Assembly: GCA_942159475.1 (NCBI GenBank)
Contig: OW804097.1
Location: forward strand, 5,299,685 to 5,363,684
Length of the DNA stretch: 64,000 nucleotides
Direction: 5' to 3'
Source: Sthenelais limicola
Taxonomy: Eukaryota; Annelida; Polychaeta; Phyllodocida; Sigalionidae
Shown here: positions 53,664 through 63,483 of the stretch, in pieces
Numbering within the stretch: the stretch's first letter is position 1
Layout: each line of letters starts with the position of its first letter
Program-made: the position numbers and the translations under genes
The notes under the pieces: model-generated
The model's input: the letters and a program-made list of their open reading frames with translations, nothing else
What the model was told of the DNA's origin: nothing
Databases searched by the model: none

Positions 53664-54869
53664 ATGGAAGGGGAACCATTGGAGAATCTCCCAGTGGTGG
53701 ATAGACTACAAATCCTAGAGGGCCATTGGGAGGACTTCCAAGCGACTAAAACTCAGGTGGGAAATGTGAAAGCAAATGCTGTGAGACTAAATGCTCGTGT
53801 AAAACACCTAGAACTTGAAACTCATTATTTGCAATCAGTAACCGAACATTTGGAAAACTATTGTCTGGACCTGGACAGAGGTGCCAGGAAAAAACATGTT
53901 ATCCTATCCGGATTTACCGAAAGACCCGACGAGAATCAGGTAGATGGTCCTTCAACCTGGGCTATAGTTGCTGACCTTTGTCAGAAAATCCATTATCCCT
54001 TCGAGGCCAACGACCTGGACTTTGCGGCGAGGATAGGGCTTAGAGGTAATAGAGCTGACTCTCACCGAAATATCATTATAAAGTTTAAAGATGAAGAAAT
54101 ACGTAACATCATATTCAGAAACAAATCAAGAATGAAGCAAATTGAGGGGTTTGAGCGCTGTTATCTTAATCCCGACCTCCCAGGGAAATTGTCTAGGAAC
54201 TACACCGATATGCGCCATATTCTATCAAATGCTAAAAGAGCTGCACCCGGTGTGGAAGTAGCTCTTTCTAAAGGGAAGATTAAGGTCGGTGAAAATGTGT
54301 TCAACCATGATCAGTTACATGCCCTACCTGAGGGCTTACAGATAGGCCAATTCAAGATGAAAAAAATCACCGGTGCAATTGGTTACCAGGGAGAACACTC
54401 CCCCCTTTCCAACTTTGGCAAATCATTATTCCGCTACAATGGTACAACATACTACTCTGGTGAACACGCTTACCAGCACATGAGGGCCACTTGTACAGAT
54501 AACCCGGTCATAGCTAGATCACTGACCAAGGTCATTTGCCCAAGGGAGGCTAAAAAGTTGGGTGATAGATGTGGAACCAATACCAAATGGGACCTCGTGA
54601 AACACACGTACATGAGGGATATTCTAACGAGTAAATTTGCCCAGGACAAAGTTGCCAGAAAAGCCCTCCTCAATACTGGGAATAGTACACTAGCTGAGTG
54701 TACGTATGACCGTTGGTGGGGGATTGGAATCCCCCTCCACTCCAAAGCACTCAATGTCAAGGATACCAAATGGCCTGGCCTAAACCAACATGGCCAAATA
54801 TTGATGGGTATTAGAGATGAAATCTGCACCCGAAAGACTTCGTGCTGGCGGACTGGGGGAAGCAGTTAG
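53664..54869 (+). CDS. LINE ORF1 protein: coiled coil, L1-like RNA-binding region and C-terminal NADAR domain (401 aa)
   Basis: The start is the ATG at 53664 (ACAAAATGG), the only in-frame ATG ahead of the conserved part. Residues 8-70 form a predicted coiled coil. Residues 75-160 resemble the L1 ORF1p RRM (KKHVILSGF, DFAARIG, NIIIKFKD) and 165-225 its C-terminal domain. Residues 236-385 carry the whole NADAR/YbiA signature: GEHSPLSNF, YYSGEHAYQ, EAKKLGDR, SKF, LLNTGNSTLAE, YDRWWGIG and WPGLNQHGQILMGIR. NADAR proteins are known to act on ADP-ribose-linked substrates as N-glycosidases. Here it would be delivered with the retrotransposon RNP. Its catalytic competence is inferred from motif conservation only. 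Confidence 0.88.
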   Translation: MEGEPLENLPVVDRLQILEGHWEDFQATKTQVGNVKANAVRLNARVKHLELETHYLQSVTEHLENYCLDLDRGARKKHVILSGFTERPDENQVDGPSTWAIVADLCQKIHYPFEANDLDFAARIGLRGNRADSHRNIIIKFKDEEIRNIIFRNKSRMKQIEGFERCYLNPDLPGKLSRNYTDMRHILSNAKRAAPGVEVALSKGKIKVGENVFNHDQLHALPEGLQIGQFKMKKITGAIGYQGEHSPLSNFGKSLFRYNGTTYYSGEHAYQHMRATCTDNPVIARSLTKVICPREAKKLGDRCGTNTKWDLVKHTYMRDILTSKFAQDKVARKALLNTGNSTLAECTYDRWWGIGIPLHSKALNVKDTKWPGLNQHGQILMGIRDEICTRKTSCWRTGGSS

Positions 54870-55810
54870 TGCGTAGCCACGATCTGATCAATGCCTAATT
54901 TCAGTTGTATGTACTTGGCCACTGCCAGACCCACACCTTGTTATGTTATGTTCCCTTGCACCATTTGACCATCAGTCACCCGAAATGGTCTGGCTTATCA
55001 TTACTACTATTGCCTATGTATTGTACGTACTTACTGAACCATATTGGTTGCAGCTATGGACCTACCTCCGCGAGGTTATACAATTGGTATTGTTGTCATT
55101 TTTGTTATATTTGTCCTAGTACATTTGTACTCACAACCCTTGTGTTACTATTTGATCTCAATTCTTTGAACCCTTCTGGTTGGCGGAACGTGTTCCACTT
55201 ACCGACCTCTCATTCACTTGGCCTTAGCCAAACTCATGTATACCTACAGTCATGTGAAAACATGAGACATATAATTGAATTGATACTGCCATTCATTATT
55301 ATTTTATAATAGTATCCCATCTACGCCAAGATATTAAGTGGTACCTCGACGTATACCACTCATGTTTAGGTACTGGAGTAATATATAGTCTTAATTTATA
55401 TAAATTAATTGTGTCCTACATACTGACCTTTCATACACTTGGCCTTAGCCAAACCTATGTATACCTACAGCCATGCGAAGACCTGAGTTATATAATTAAT
55501 ACAGTTGTCCATTATAAATTCTTAATAGTATCTCATTCATGTCAAGATTCTATATGGTACCTCGACTTGTATTACTCATACTCAAATACTGGAGAAGTAT
55601 ATTATCCTAAGTTGTTTAAATTACTCGTCTGCGTGAACATATCTTATCCACCGACCTCTTCTTTCTTTGGCCTTAGCCAAGCATTTGCTTACGTTCAGTT
55701 ATGGAATTATCAAAGATGTATTGGTTATTTTGTTGATTACTATCATTACATGCTAGCACTTTTATTACACAATGATATTACTAGAAAGGTTCACTTGAGC
55801 GGTGACAACC
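54870..55810 (+). repeat. LINE inter-ORF spacer with three tandem repeats (about 221-228 bp)
   Basis: Units start at 55201, 55422 and 55650, each with ACCGACCTCT-like and CTTGGCCTTAGCCAA words. A weaker version (TTGGCCACTGCCAGACCCA) lies at 54915. Short frames across them repeat a GLSQ...Y.Q peptide, but no frame spans all units. The role is unknown; a translation-initiation element for ORF2 is possible. Confidence 0.75.
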
Positions 55811-58336
55811 ATGGCGGAAATTATACCATGTATTAAGTTAAATAGTCTATCAGAGTTAAATAAAATGAAAGGTGCAAAGTATGTGTATTTAAATATTCGA
55901 TCTATTCTACCTAAATGGAACCAACTCAGATATGACCTAGACAACTTATCTGCTGATATCATTCTATTTGGCGAGACTTGGTTACAACCAAAAATCCTAA
56001 ACAGTAACTTGTTACTTGATGGTTACAGCTTGGAGAGGCTTGATAGAACTAAGTCTATGGGAGGCGGAGTGTGTGCGTTTATTGCTAACGAGCTTGATTA
56101 CAAGGTTGATTTAGATTTATCGTCATCCAATAATGTCATGGAAGTATTGATTATTTTCATAAAATACCCTCATTGTAGGAATCTGGTCCTAGTAAATATA
56201 TACCGGCCTCCTTCATCTAGTATACGGGATTTCATTAACGACTTAGGCAGTTTAATCGATGCAATTAAAGAAAAACATCCGCACTCCGACCTAACCATAA
56301 TGGGCGACATTAATATTAATACTAGCCCGACCCAGAATAATACTAATGAATTATATAGAAAGGATTTACTTGCCTTAATTGAAGATAAGTACCTATGCTC
56401 ATTAATAAACAAACCTACGAGATTAGGCCTCAATGGACAATATACTACCATTGACAATATTTTCTCTGATGTCACTCATATTAATACTAGTGGAGTCATC
56501 GAGTACAATGTAAGTGACCACTACCTAATATTCTATATTAGGAAAAAAGCTCGTGAAAAACATGAAAAATGTAATTTTTATACTCGATCAATGACTGGCC
56601 TAAGCCAGCAAAACACTGATGACGAGGCAGCCAAATTCACTAATTGGGAAGAATTTAATAATACTAATGATTTAAATCGTGCTTGGAAAATTATGTATGA
56701 CCGGATGTTGGAAATAACTAATAAGATTTGCCCCAAGAAGCTGTATAGATCCAAGAAAACAAAACCCCCCTGGTATAACGAAGAATTATTAAATCTAGCC
56801 TATAATAGGGATAAATTTTTTAGGAAATATAGACGTACCAAAAAGGAAGAATTTAGACAGAGAGCGGTGTATTATAGAAATTTAGTTAATGCATGTGTTA
56901 ACTCAGCCAAAAGTACCTATATTAAACAACAATTAAATAGATGTCACCACGACTATAAAAAGTTTTGGCAATTATTGAACAATTATCTCCCTTTTAAAGA
57001 CAAACAAACTAAATTAATTAAGTTAAAAGATCCTGATACGTTGGAAACGGCCGAAGCCGGAGACATCCCAGCTATCATTAACAAATTTTTCGCAAGCATC
57101 GGTGCTAGGATTGCGGACTCCCTTCCGAATGTCACTAACCCGGACTTGACTCTTAGAAACACAGGAGACGAAAATACACAATATGAGTTAATTACTGAGG
57201 ACCAATTTATTAAGCTAATCAATGAGGTCGACCAATCTAAATCATCTGGGTGTGATACCATTCCCATGAAGATTTATCTACTACTCTTTAAATCATTTAA
57301 GGCATATATGGTGGTTCTATTAAGCAAATCGATCCAACTGGGTTCTATTGCAAGAATTTGGAAAAAAGCGACCGTGGTCCCCATCCCTAAAAAAGGTAAT
57401 TCTAATCTGGTCAATAATTTGCGACCAATATCACTGACACATATCGCTATTAAATTACTAGAGAAACATGTTAACGTACAAATTCAGCTATTTCTTGATA
57501 CACATAATATTCTGACACCTGCGCAAGGAGGATTCAGGAAAAACTCCTCCACATCTGAGACCATTAACCTTCTTCTGTATAGATTAATGAATAACATGAA
57601 TCAAGGAAAATTTAGTGCCCTGGTATTCTTTGATTACCAGAAGGCCTTTGATTCCATAGACCATTGTCTACTACTTCGGAAACTTACAGCTTACAAATTT
57701 CCAACATGGATAATTAACTGGATTGGAAACTACTTAACTGATCGTATGCAAAAGGTTAAAGTAAACAATCTTAATTCAAAGTATTTACCCATTAAACATG
57801 GTGTCCCTCAAGGGTCCATTTTGGGACCGGTGTTGTTCAATATTTTTATTAACGATATTGCAGAACTTAATTTTGAAGGTGAAATATTATTATTCGCAGA
57901 TGATATTGTTTTGGTCAATGATGCTCACATAGAAGGTCTCTTATTAACTAAGTGTCAAAATGACATAGACTTAATCTCTAAATGGAGTTCAGATAATAAA
58001 TTGGTCTTGAGTCTCCCTAAGACTAAAACTATGTTTATTAAACCCAATATTAGAAGCAATTCTTCTACACCGAACTTGAACATTGTCATACACGGTACAC
58101 CATTAGAATGGGTTAGTACATTTACGTACCTAGGGGTCACAATAGACTCCAAATTAAACTTCCAAGACATGGCATCTAATATTATTAAAAAAGCAAATGC
58201 TCGCCTATATAATATATATATCAATAGACACGCTTTGGATGTTAGTACGCGATCTCTCTTGGTAAAAACCATGGTTTTAAGTTACCTGGACTACGGTAAC
58301 ATTTGTTATTTAAAATGCAGGTCAAAAATTCATTAG
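55811..58336 (+). CDS. LINE ORF2: AP-type endonuclease and reverse transcriptase (841 aa, frameshifted near C-terminus)
   Basis: The ATG at 55811 has a strong context (ACAACCATGG). Residues 20-245 are an endonuclease/exonuclease/phosphatase domain with YLNIRS, GETWL (Glu about 55), MGDININ (about 163-169) and SDHY (about 235). RT follows, with TVVPIPKKG, LRPISLT, GGFRKNSST, FFDYQKAFDS (about 607), HGVPQGSILGP and the catalytic FADD (about 695). The frame ends at a TAG at 58334-58336, but the expected C-terminal region continues in the next frame from 58326 to 58757. A single-base slip in the A5 run at 58324-58328 explains this. The type is CR1/Jockey superfamily. Confidence 0.9.
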   Translation: MAEIIPCIKLNSLSELNKMKGAKYVYLNIRSILPKWNQLRYDLDNLSADIILFGETWLQPKILNSNLLLDGYSLERLDRTKSMGGGVCAFIANELDYKVDLDLSSSNNVMEVLIIFIKYPHCRNLVLVNIYRPPSSSIRDFINDLGSLIDAIKEKHPHSDLTIMGDININTSPTQNNTNELYRKDLLALIEDKYLCSLINKPTRLGLNGQYTTIDNIFSDVTHINTSGVIEYNVSDHYLIFYIRKKAREKHEKCNFYTRSMTGLSQQNTDDEAAKFTNWEEFNNTNDLNRAWKIMYDRMLEITNKICPKKLYRSKKTKPPWYNEELLNLAYNRDKFFRKYRRTKKEEFRQRAVYYRNLVNACVNSAKSTYIKQQLNRCHHDYKKFWQLLNNYLPFKDKQTKLIKLKDPDTLETAEAGDIPAIINKFFASIGARIADSLPNVTNPDLTLRNTGDENTQYELITEDQFIKLINEVDQSKSSGCDTIPMKIYLLLFKSFKAYMVVLLSKSIQLGSIARIWKKATVVPIPKKGNSNLVNNLRPISLTHIAIKLLEKHVNVQIQLFLDTHNILTPAQGGFRKNSSTSETINLLLYRLMNNMNQGKFSALVFFDYQKAFDSIDHCLLLRKLTAYKFPTWIINWIGNYLTDRMQKVKVNNLNSKYLPIKHGVPQGSILGPVLFNIFINDIAELNFEGEILLFADDIVLVNDAHIEGLLLTKCQNDIDLISKWSSDNKLVLSLPKTKTMFIKPNIRSNSSTPNLNIVIHGTPLEWVSTFTYLGVTIDSKLNFQDMASNIIKKANARLYNIYINRHALDVSTRSLLVKTMVLSYLDYGNICYLKCRSKIH

Positions 58337-58757
58337 TAAATTACAAATCTTCCAAAATAAAGTACTTCGTTTTGCTTTTAAAAAACCTCGTTCGCATAAT
58401 GTCAATGATTTACATGATATATCGAATACCATGACTGTAGGAAAGAGAATCTTCTTCAATGTAATGAAATTTCTTTATAAACAACTACACTTCTGTAGAA
58501 TACCTTGGTTGGAACTCAGGCACCTAGACGAGAATTACGATTTCAGAGAAGACCGGCGATTGAACTTCGAATTGAGCAGACCTACGTCTGCACTGTACCA
58601 GAAATCCTTCTGTTATGCTGGGATTGCATGGTGGAACAACTTACAAAGTCAGCTTAAAACAGTACCGACCCCTCTGGCTTTTAAAATAAGGTTAAAAACG
58701 GAATTGTTAACTAACAACTTAATGTTACCTCAGGAATTGAGGCTTACCCCTCTCTGA
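58326..58757 (+). pseudogene. Displaced C-terminal part of LINE ORF2
   Basis: This frame carries the ORF2 tail (KLQIFQNKVLRFAFKK, YKQLHFCRIPWLELR, GIAWWNNLQ) and ends with a TGA at 58757. It lies one base out of frame with the rest of ORF2, so the present copy makes a truncated protein unless the ribosome shifts. Confidence 0.8.
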
Positions 58758-59115
58758 ACTACCACCTGAAAAGCTATTTCCTGTTAAGAGTACTACTACT
58801 GCCCTCTTCCCCTATACACACACACTCCCCCCACCCCACTCACCCTCATCTCATTCCATACACTAACTCCCCCCTTTTTCCCCCCTTTCCCCCTCCCAAC
58901 CTCCCTCTTTCCCTCCCCCCCCATCAACTCATTTTTCTTATTCAAATGTAAATTTATAAATTAAAATGTGATTCTCACACACTTATTATTCCAACTGTAA
59001 TAATTAATATTTCAGGGTGTGGAGGCAGACCGGGTCTGACCCGAGCCACATTAAGTTTCCCTGGCCGCAGCCAGTATATCCAACCTGAATAAAATTCGTT
59101 CAAAAAAAAAAAAAA
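58758..59115 (+). other. LINE 3' UTR and poly(A)
   Basis: A C/T-rich first half (58795-58935) is followed by GGTGTGGAGGCAGACCGGGT, a tail with AATAAAATTCG, and 14 A residues. Confidence 0.75.
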
Positions 59116-59122
59116 TATAAGC

Positions 59123-60000
59123 TGATGGATAACAATTTTAGCATGACCCCTTTGTCTGATATAAATATCTGTTAAATACAACAACTAGATAATCATTTCC
59201 AATGTGTATTTCTTTTTCATTCTTGGCATACGCATGGTATGCATATTCAGGCATATGCATAGGATATGAATTTTGTGTTACTTAAAGATATCTAACAAAT
59301 TCAGGTGTATGAAACAGGACTATTTTTTCTTCTTTAGATACTTGGGTATTGAATATTCATTGGTGATTTATTGATTTATATTGCATTATTATGTACTGAT
59401 CGAATGTTGGGTATATTTAAATTCTTCCCTACCTTGAGCAACCCTTATACTATAATATTATAATTGATACATATTCACCTAAACAACCTTTGTAATTTAA
59501 AAAAAATTGGGGACACAATGTCTAGGCATACACACAGTATGGCTGGGTTGACTATTACATAACTATCAAAAAGATACATAAAATATTCAAATAAAGTCCC
59601 TAAAAACATTATATAATACGTAAAAGAATCATTACAAATTTGCTCTACATTTACACATTTGTTATGTTCTTTCTACATGATGAATGGACATTTTTTAGTA
59701 CCTTATTGTGAAAATGGCCTATTTTAGGAGGTTTTTTTAAAGCTGGAATTGTTAATAATCATTTTAGACCCTTAAAAGTAGGGTTCGGATTGTAGCATTT
59801 CTAAGGGTGGATTCAGTGAATCTCAAAAATCATGTCTAAAGTCAATATTCCTGACAATATCATGCAAAAACCTTATGGACGCCAAAAAAATAGAATTGAC
59901 CATATAAATAAGACCTTTTGAACAGTTCATTTTTTGGGTGTGGAACTACAAGTTTCTTACCTTTAGATAATCTTCTTAAGCAAATTTTTCTACGATCTAT
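59123..60000. other. AT-rich spacer, nothing recognised
   Basis: No coding pattern or repeat border was recognised. Confidence 0.6.
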
Positions 60001-60490
60001 ATTTTCATCCATTCTTTACCGAATGATCGAAAGCCCTCTCCAGTGTATGTTTTTCTCTCCTTGTTTTTAGAGTTGACATTTTTGTTTTAATATGGATATC
60101 ACTAGTACTGTGGAGTTTTGGTAGGTGAAAAGCTATGTTAAAAGCAGAATTTTGTAGTGTTTGTAATTTATTTAAATGTGTTTGGGCCGCTGAGCTGTAG
60201 AATATGTCCCCGTATTCAATTATGGGGAGTATCATTGTTTTATAAATTTGTATTTGAGTTTCTTTGTTACAAATTTTATATAGCTTAGAGAGGGCCCTTA
60301 TTTTGATTCTTACACTATTAATTTGTTTGACCAAGAATTTGTTAGAATTCAGTTGTTTGTCAATTTCAATACCTAAATATTTATAGGCCTAGACATTATC
60401 CAACTTCTGCTCTTTTATTCAACAATTTTTAAACAATAAAGGGCCCAGTGCCGTGCCCTAAGGTACCCCACAAGTTACTGGTGATGCCAA
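60001..60490 (-). pseudogene. LINE ORF2 fragments with internal deletion
   Basis: On the minus strand a GVP-stop-GTALGPLLF block (60435-60480) is a decayed copy of the RT GVPQG motif with a TAG in place of the Gln codon. Further along, 60005-60334 encodes the post-RT region (RIKIRALSKLYKI, TMILPIIEYGDIFYSSA, LQNSAFNIAF). The FADD region between them is missing. Confidence 0.75.
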
Positions 60491-61007
60491 AAACTTTCCC
60501 TCCCATCGATCCCTGTTCCTAGCCCCTTCCCCCTCCTCAACTCAATTGTTATCATCCCTCATGCATTCCCATCTTTTTCCATGAAAACCCCGCACTGGGG
60601 GTGGGGGTGGGGTTGGATCAATTTCTTTAGTTCCTGGTGGCTCTACATAAATCTGGGGGAAAAGGTCCAAGACAACAACCCCCCCACACACACACACTTA
60701 AAATAGAAATAAAACTTGAAATAGCCAGCGATGCCCCTAGAGAAAAGAGAGGTGGCGGAGAAGGAAGAGGAGGAGGAGGGGGAGATGGCTATGGTAGCGG
60801 CGGGGCTATAGCGTCGATTATAAAGGCGGCGTTTTGACTCGGTCCTTTCCATGTCAGATGTAAAATAGTAACCCATGTATTCGAGTGAAGGAGCTAAATT
60901 ATTGCAGTTCTTCATGCTGTAAGTACATCTAAAACGTTTTTTTAATCTCATATTTGTTAATATGTGTTTAAACAGTAGTATTGAATCCAAAAATCTGCTA
61001 TTAAAGT
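60491..61007. other. No recognised gene; short GGA-rich tract
   Basis: GGCGGAGAAGGAAGAGGAGG-type repeats at 60750-60800 account for the short frames on both strands. Confidence 0.55.
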
Positions 61008-61135
61008 GATTAATTCCCTAAATTTGGTGTCTTGTTTGAAAATAAACCCCTCGGCCCTGACAGCTTTGGGGTTTATTTTCAAACTATTTTCAAAAATGCC
61101 TCAGACACCAAATCTCGGGAAATTAATCCCATAAT
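61008..61135. repeat. Inverted repeat
   Basis: GATTAATTCCCTAAATTTGG with TTTGAAAATAAACCC (61008-61050) is the inverse of GGGTTTATTTTCAAACTATT with CACCAAATCTCGGGAAATTA (61068-61130). The arms are separated by about 15 bp. Confidence 0.75.
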
Positions 61136-61545
61136 AATTTTCTCGGCAACACTTTCCTTTAGTATGGGAGTGAGATGACATCCGTCTTCGGCAAGCTTCT
61201 GGCAAAGGGCATCATGGATTGGCCTCAACGTGGTTTTTCCCTCCTACCTGCTCTGTGAACATGTATGAGGGACCCCACATGAACGGAGGGCAGACCTCTG
61301 GACAGCCTTGGGGTTTATTTTCAAACTATTTTAAAAAATGCCTCAGACACCAATTCTCGGGAAATTAATCCCATAATAATTTTCTCGGCAACACTTTCCT
61401 TTAGTATGGGAGTGAGATGACATCCGTCTTCGGCAAGCTTCTGGCAAAGGGCATCATGGATTGGCCTCAACGTGGTTTTTTCCCTCCTACCTGCTCTGTG
61501 AACATGTATGAGGGACCCCACATGAACGGAGGGCAGACCTCTGGA
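61061..61545. repeat. Tandem duplication, 242-bp unit x 2
   Basis: 61061-61302 is repeated at 61303-61545 with only a few changes (for example one extra T in a T run). The unit holds the 3' end of the SGNH-like coding region, so the second block is a coding copy and the first a spare one. Confidence 0.9.
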
Positions 61546-62090
61546 TCCATTGAATCTTTGGACACTTGTGTTGAAAGCTTTTACCATGCGATTTAGTGAC
61601 TCCTGGTCTTCTGAGATGGCATTGATTTTGGAGTCATTTAAGAGCCTTCTTAATCTCCAGTTATGTTTTGCTGCGTGGCAGTTATAGGTGACTAAGTCCA
61701 TCCCAAAGGTGGTTCCAAACACTATGGTTGGGGGTGGTATGTATTTAGGTGAGTATCCTTCTATGAATTCAATCGCATGGTGCATGGTATCAGTTGCATT
61801 TGTGTCTACCTCAGTCTCTGATTCATGGCGAAGTCCAACCTCCTTGGTCTCTCTATCCTTTAATGTGAGATTACAAATCCCTGACAGGACAAAGACAGTG
61901 CTAGGGCTGCTGATCATGATGGTACCTTTTGCATTTGTGACCAGTGAGATGTCTGCACCAGGCACGGTGAAGACTTGCGTATCCAATTCAGCCGACATGT
62001 TATGAAGTTGTTACTCAGATTGGCTCCCCTCGAGTCACATATAATAAGCAGTTGCCTCCTAGGCATGTTCATATTTACTATTTGAGTTGG
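61321..62090 (-). pseudogene. SGNH-hydrolase-like domain, frameshifted
   Basis: The minus strand has an IICDSRGANLS block (about 62035-62070) resembling the GDS nucleophile block of SGNH hydrolases, with Cys in place of Gly. A one-frame change follows, and a 225-codon frame (61321-61998) contains FVLSGICNLT, like the GG-x-ND block, and DGCHLTPILKESVAEKI, like the D-x2-H block. SGNH esterases occur in ORF1 of CR1-type LINEs. The gene is broken between block I and the rest, so this copy is probably inactive. Confidence 0.6.
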
Positions 62091-62158
62091 ACTACGGTAT
62101 ATTAGACTTTTATCTACCGTTGTTGTGTTTGCAAATTTAGTTCACTCCTGATTTCAGC

Positions 62159-63145
62159 TTACATACGTCCAAACCTGTTTTCTCCGGTGAACATGTTTAC
62201 CTTCAGCCCAACACGTCCGCCATTTGCAACTAGCACACCCTGCACTCGATGACCTATGACCCATTTTTTGGAGGTAGTAGTTTCATAGAACCTTGTTATT
62301 GACTGGTCGAGTAGCATTTTTTTGCAGAATTTATGTCTTCGGAATTTTTGTGACAAGATCTTCTTCAGAAATCCTTCCTCATTCTTTTTCCACTCCGCCT
62401 TTTGCTGCAGGGTGGCTGCAAAGTCCAGTTTGTCGCCCATGGATTTGATATGGGCGGGGCTTCATATGTGTGTGATTTTCCAGGCCACATCCACCGTTTG
62501 AAGTGGGCTGCCTTTTGCGCCTGGTAGGCGTGTTATTCTATTTATTTCCACTGTGCTAGGGTAGAAGTTGGAGAATGGACTGTTTTCCCCATGAAATCCT
62601 ACTCCCCCATCGTCTGTAGGGATATGGGAGACGTCCATAGGTTGACAGCCCTGAGATAAACTATGAACATTTTTTCGCGAATAAACAGTGTTGTTTATTT
62701 TTACATGGCTGAGGATCATTTCTGCTTCGATATTTTTCAATCTAAGTAGCTTGTGGCAGTCAGCAAGTAGTCTGTGCCCACTCTCATTGTTGTCAGGTTG
62801 ATATTTGTTGAACCACATGTTAACTTTTGATTTTCGCCTCAGATCCTTTGATTTATTTAGAATTATCTTTTTTGTATCCGGATGGTCTAGATCCATGTAT
62901 ATTGCCCTTGTGAAGCCCTTTCTGGGAAGGCCTACTTTGTACGATTCTGTAATGTGTTCCTCTTTTATTGACATTGATTGTTCAATTATTTTGATTCTTT
63001 CGTGGAGTCCCTTGTATCTTGCCTCCGTCCATCTGAATGTGTTCTCAAGTTTTCTGAACAAATGATCTATCCTTCTTTGGGCTGTTTCTGCCTCTCGTTT
63101 AACAAAATCTTGTATGATTTTGATATGATTTACTTTCAATTTTTG
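62159..63145 (-). pseudogene. Second ORF1-like sequence: coiled coil, RNA-binding region and broken NADAR domain
   Basis: The main frame (63139 down to 62462) encodes a coiled coil (VKREAETAQRRIDHLFRKLE), an L1-ORF1-like region and the NADAR start GFHGENSPFSNFYPST. The frame then slips. The NADAR helix HAYQAQKAAHF is found in another frame at 62500-62532. The rest (SMGDKLDF, EWKKNEEGFLKKILSQKF, FYET...KKWVIG) resumes after an in-frame TGA at 62462-62464. There is no ATG at the start. This is a decayed relative of the ORF1 at 53664, on the opposite strand and clearly divergent. Confidence 0.75.
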
Positions 63146-63483
63146 TTCTCAAATTTGAATGGCTGCTCTATATGTTATTTGTTGCATTAATTTGTTATTT
63201 ACTCTGTTAGTTATTTGTTCGATCAAATCAGTACTCAAATTAAAATCAAATTTCTCACCCCCACTTTCCTCTTGGCCTTTTGCTTGAAGTGAGATTTTAG
63301 TGGGTCATGATGGTGATGTTTATTTTTGTTGTGGCCTTGCTGTCACTTTTTTCAGCAGCTTTTCTATTTTAGGGTGTTTTGCTTGTTCATCCTTTTGCTC
63401 TGAATATAATGGTTGGTCTATTGGACCTTTAAATGTTACTCATTTGCTTTTGGCTTTCTCTGCAAATTTATCAAAAGGGCAAT

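Larger units (their letters stand above)
53103..59122 (+). mobile_element. Near full-length LINE with ORF1-NADAR and ORF2 (about 6.0 kb)
   Basis: The candidate target duplication TATAAGC lies at 53103-53109 and, directly after the A14 tail, at 59116-59122. Between them are a 5' UTR of about 550 nt, ORF1 (53664-54869), a 930-nt inter-ORF spacer with tandem repeats, ORF2 (55811 onward), a C/T-rich 3' UTR with AATAAA, and poly(A) at 59102-59115. The ORF2 type is CR1/Jockey superfamily. Only one obvious lesion, a frameshift late in ORF2, was seen. The 5' border depends on a 7-bp match and is tentative. Confidence 0.82.

Noticed and set aside
53664..54869. NADAR ORF as a captured host gene
   Set aside because: It is intronless, in one frame with a LINE-type ORF1, followed by ORF2 and a poly(A) tail. 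It belongs to the element.
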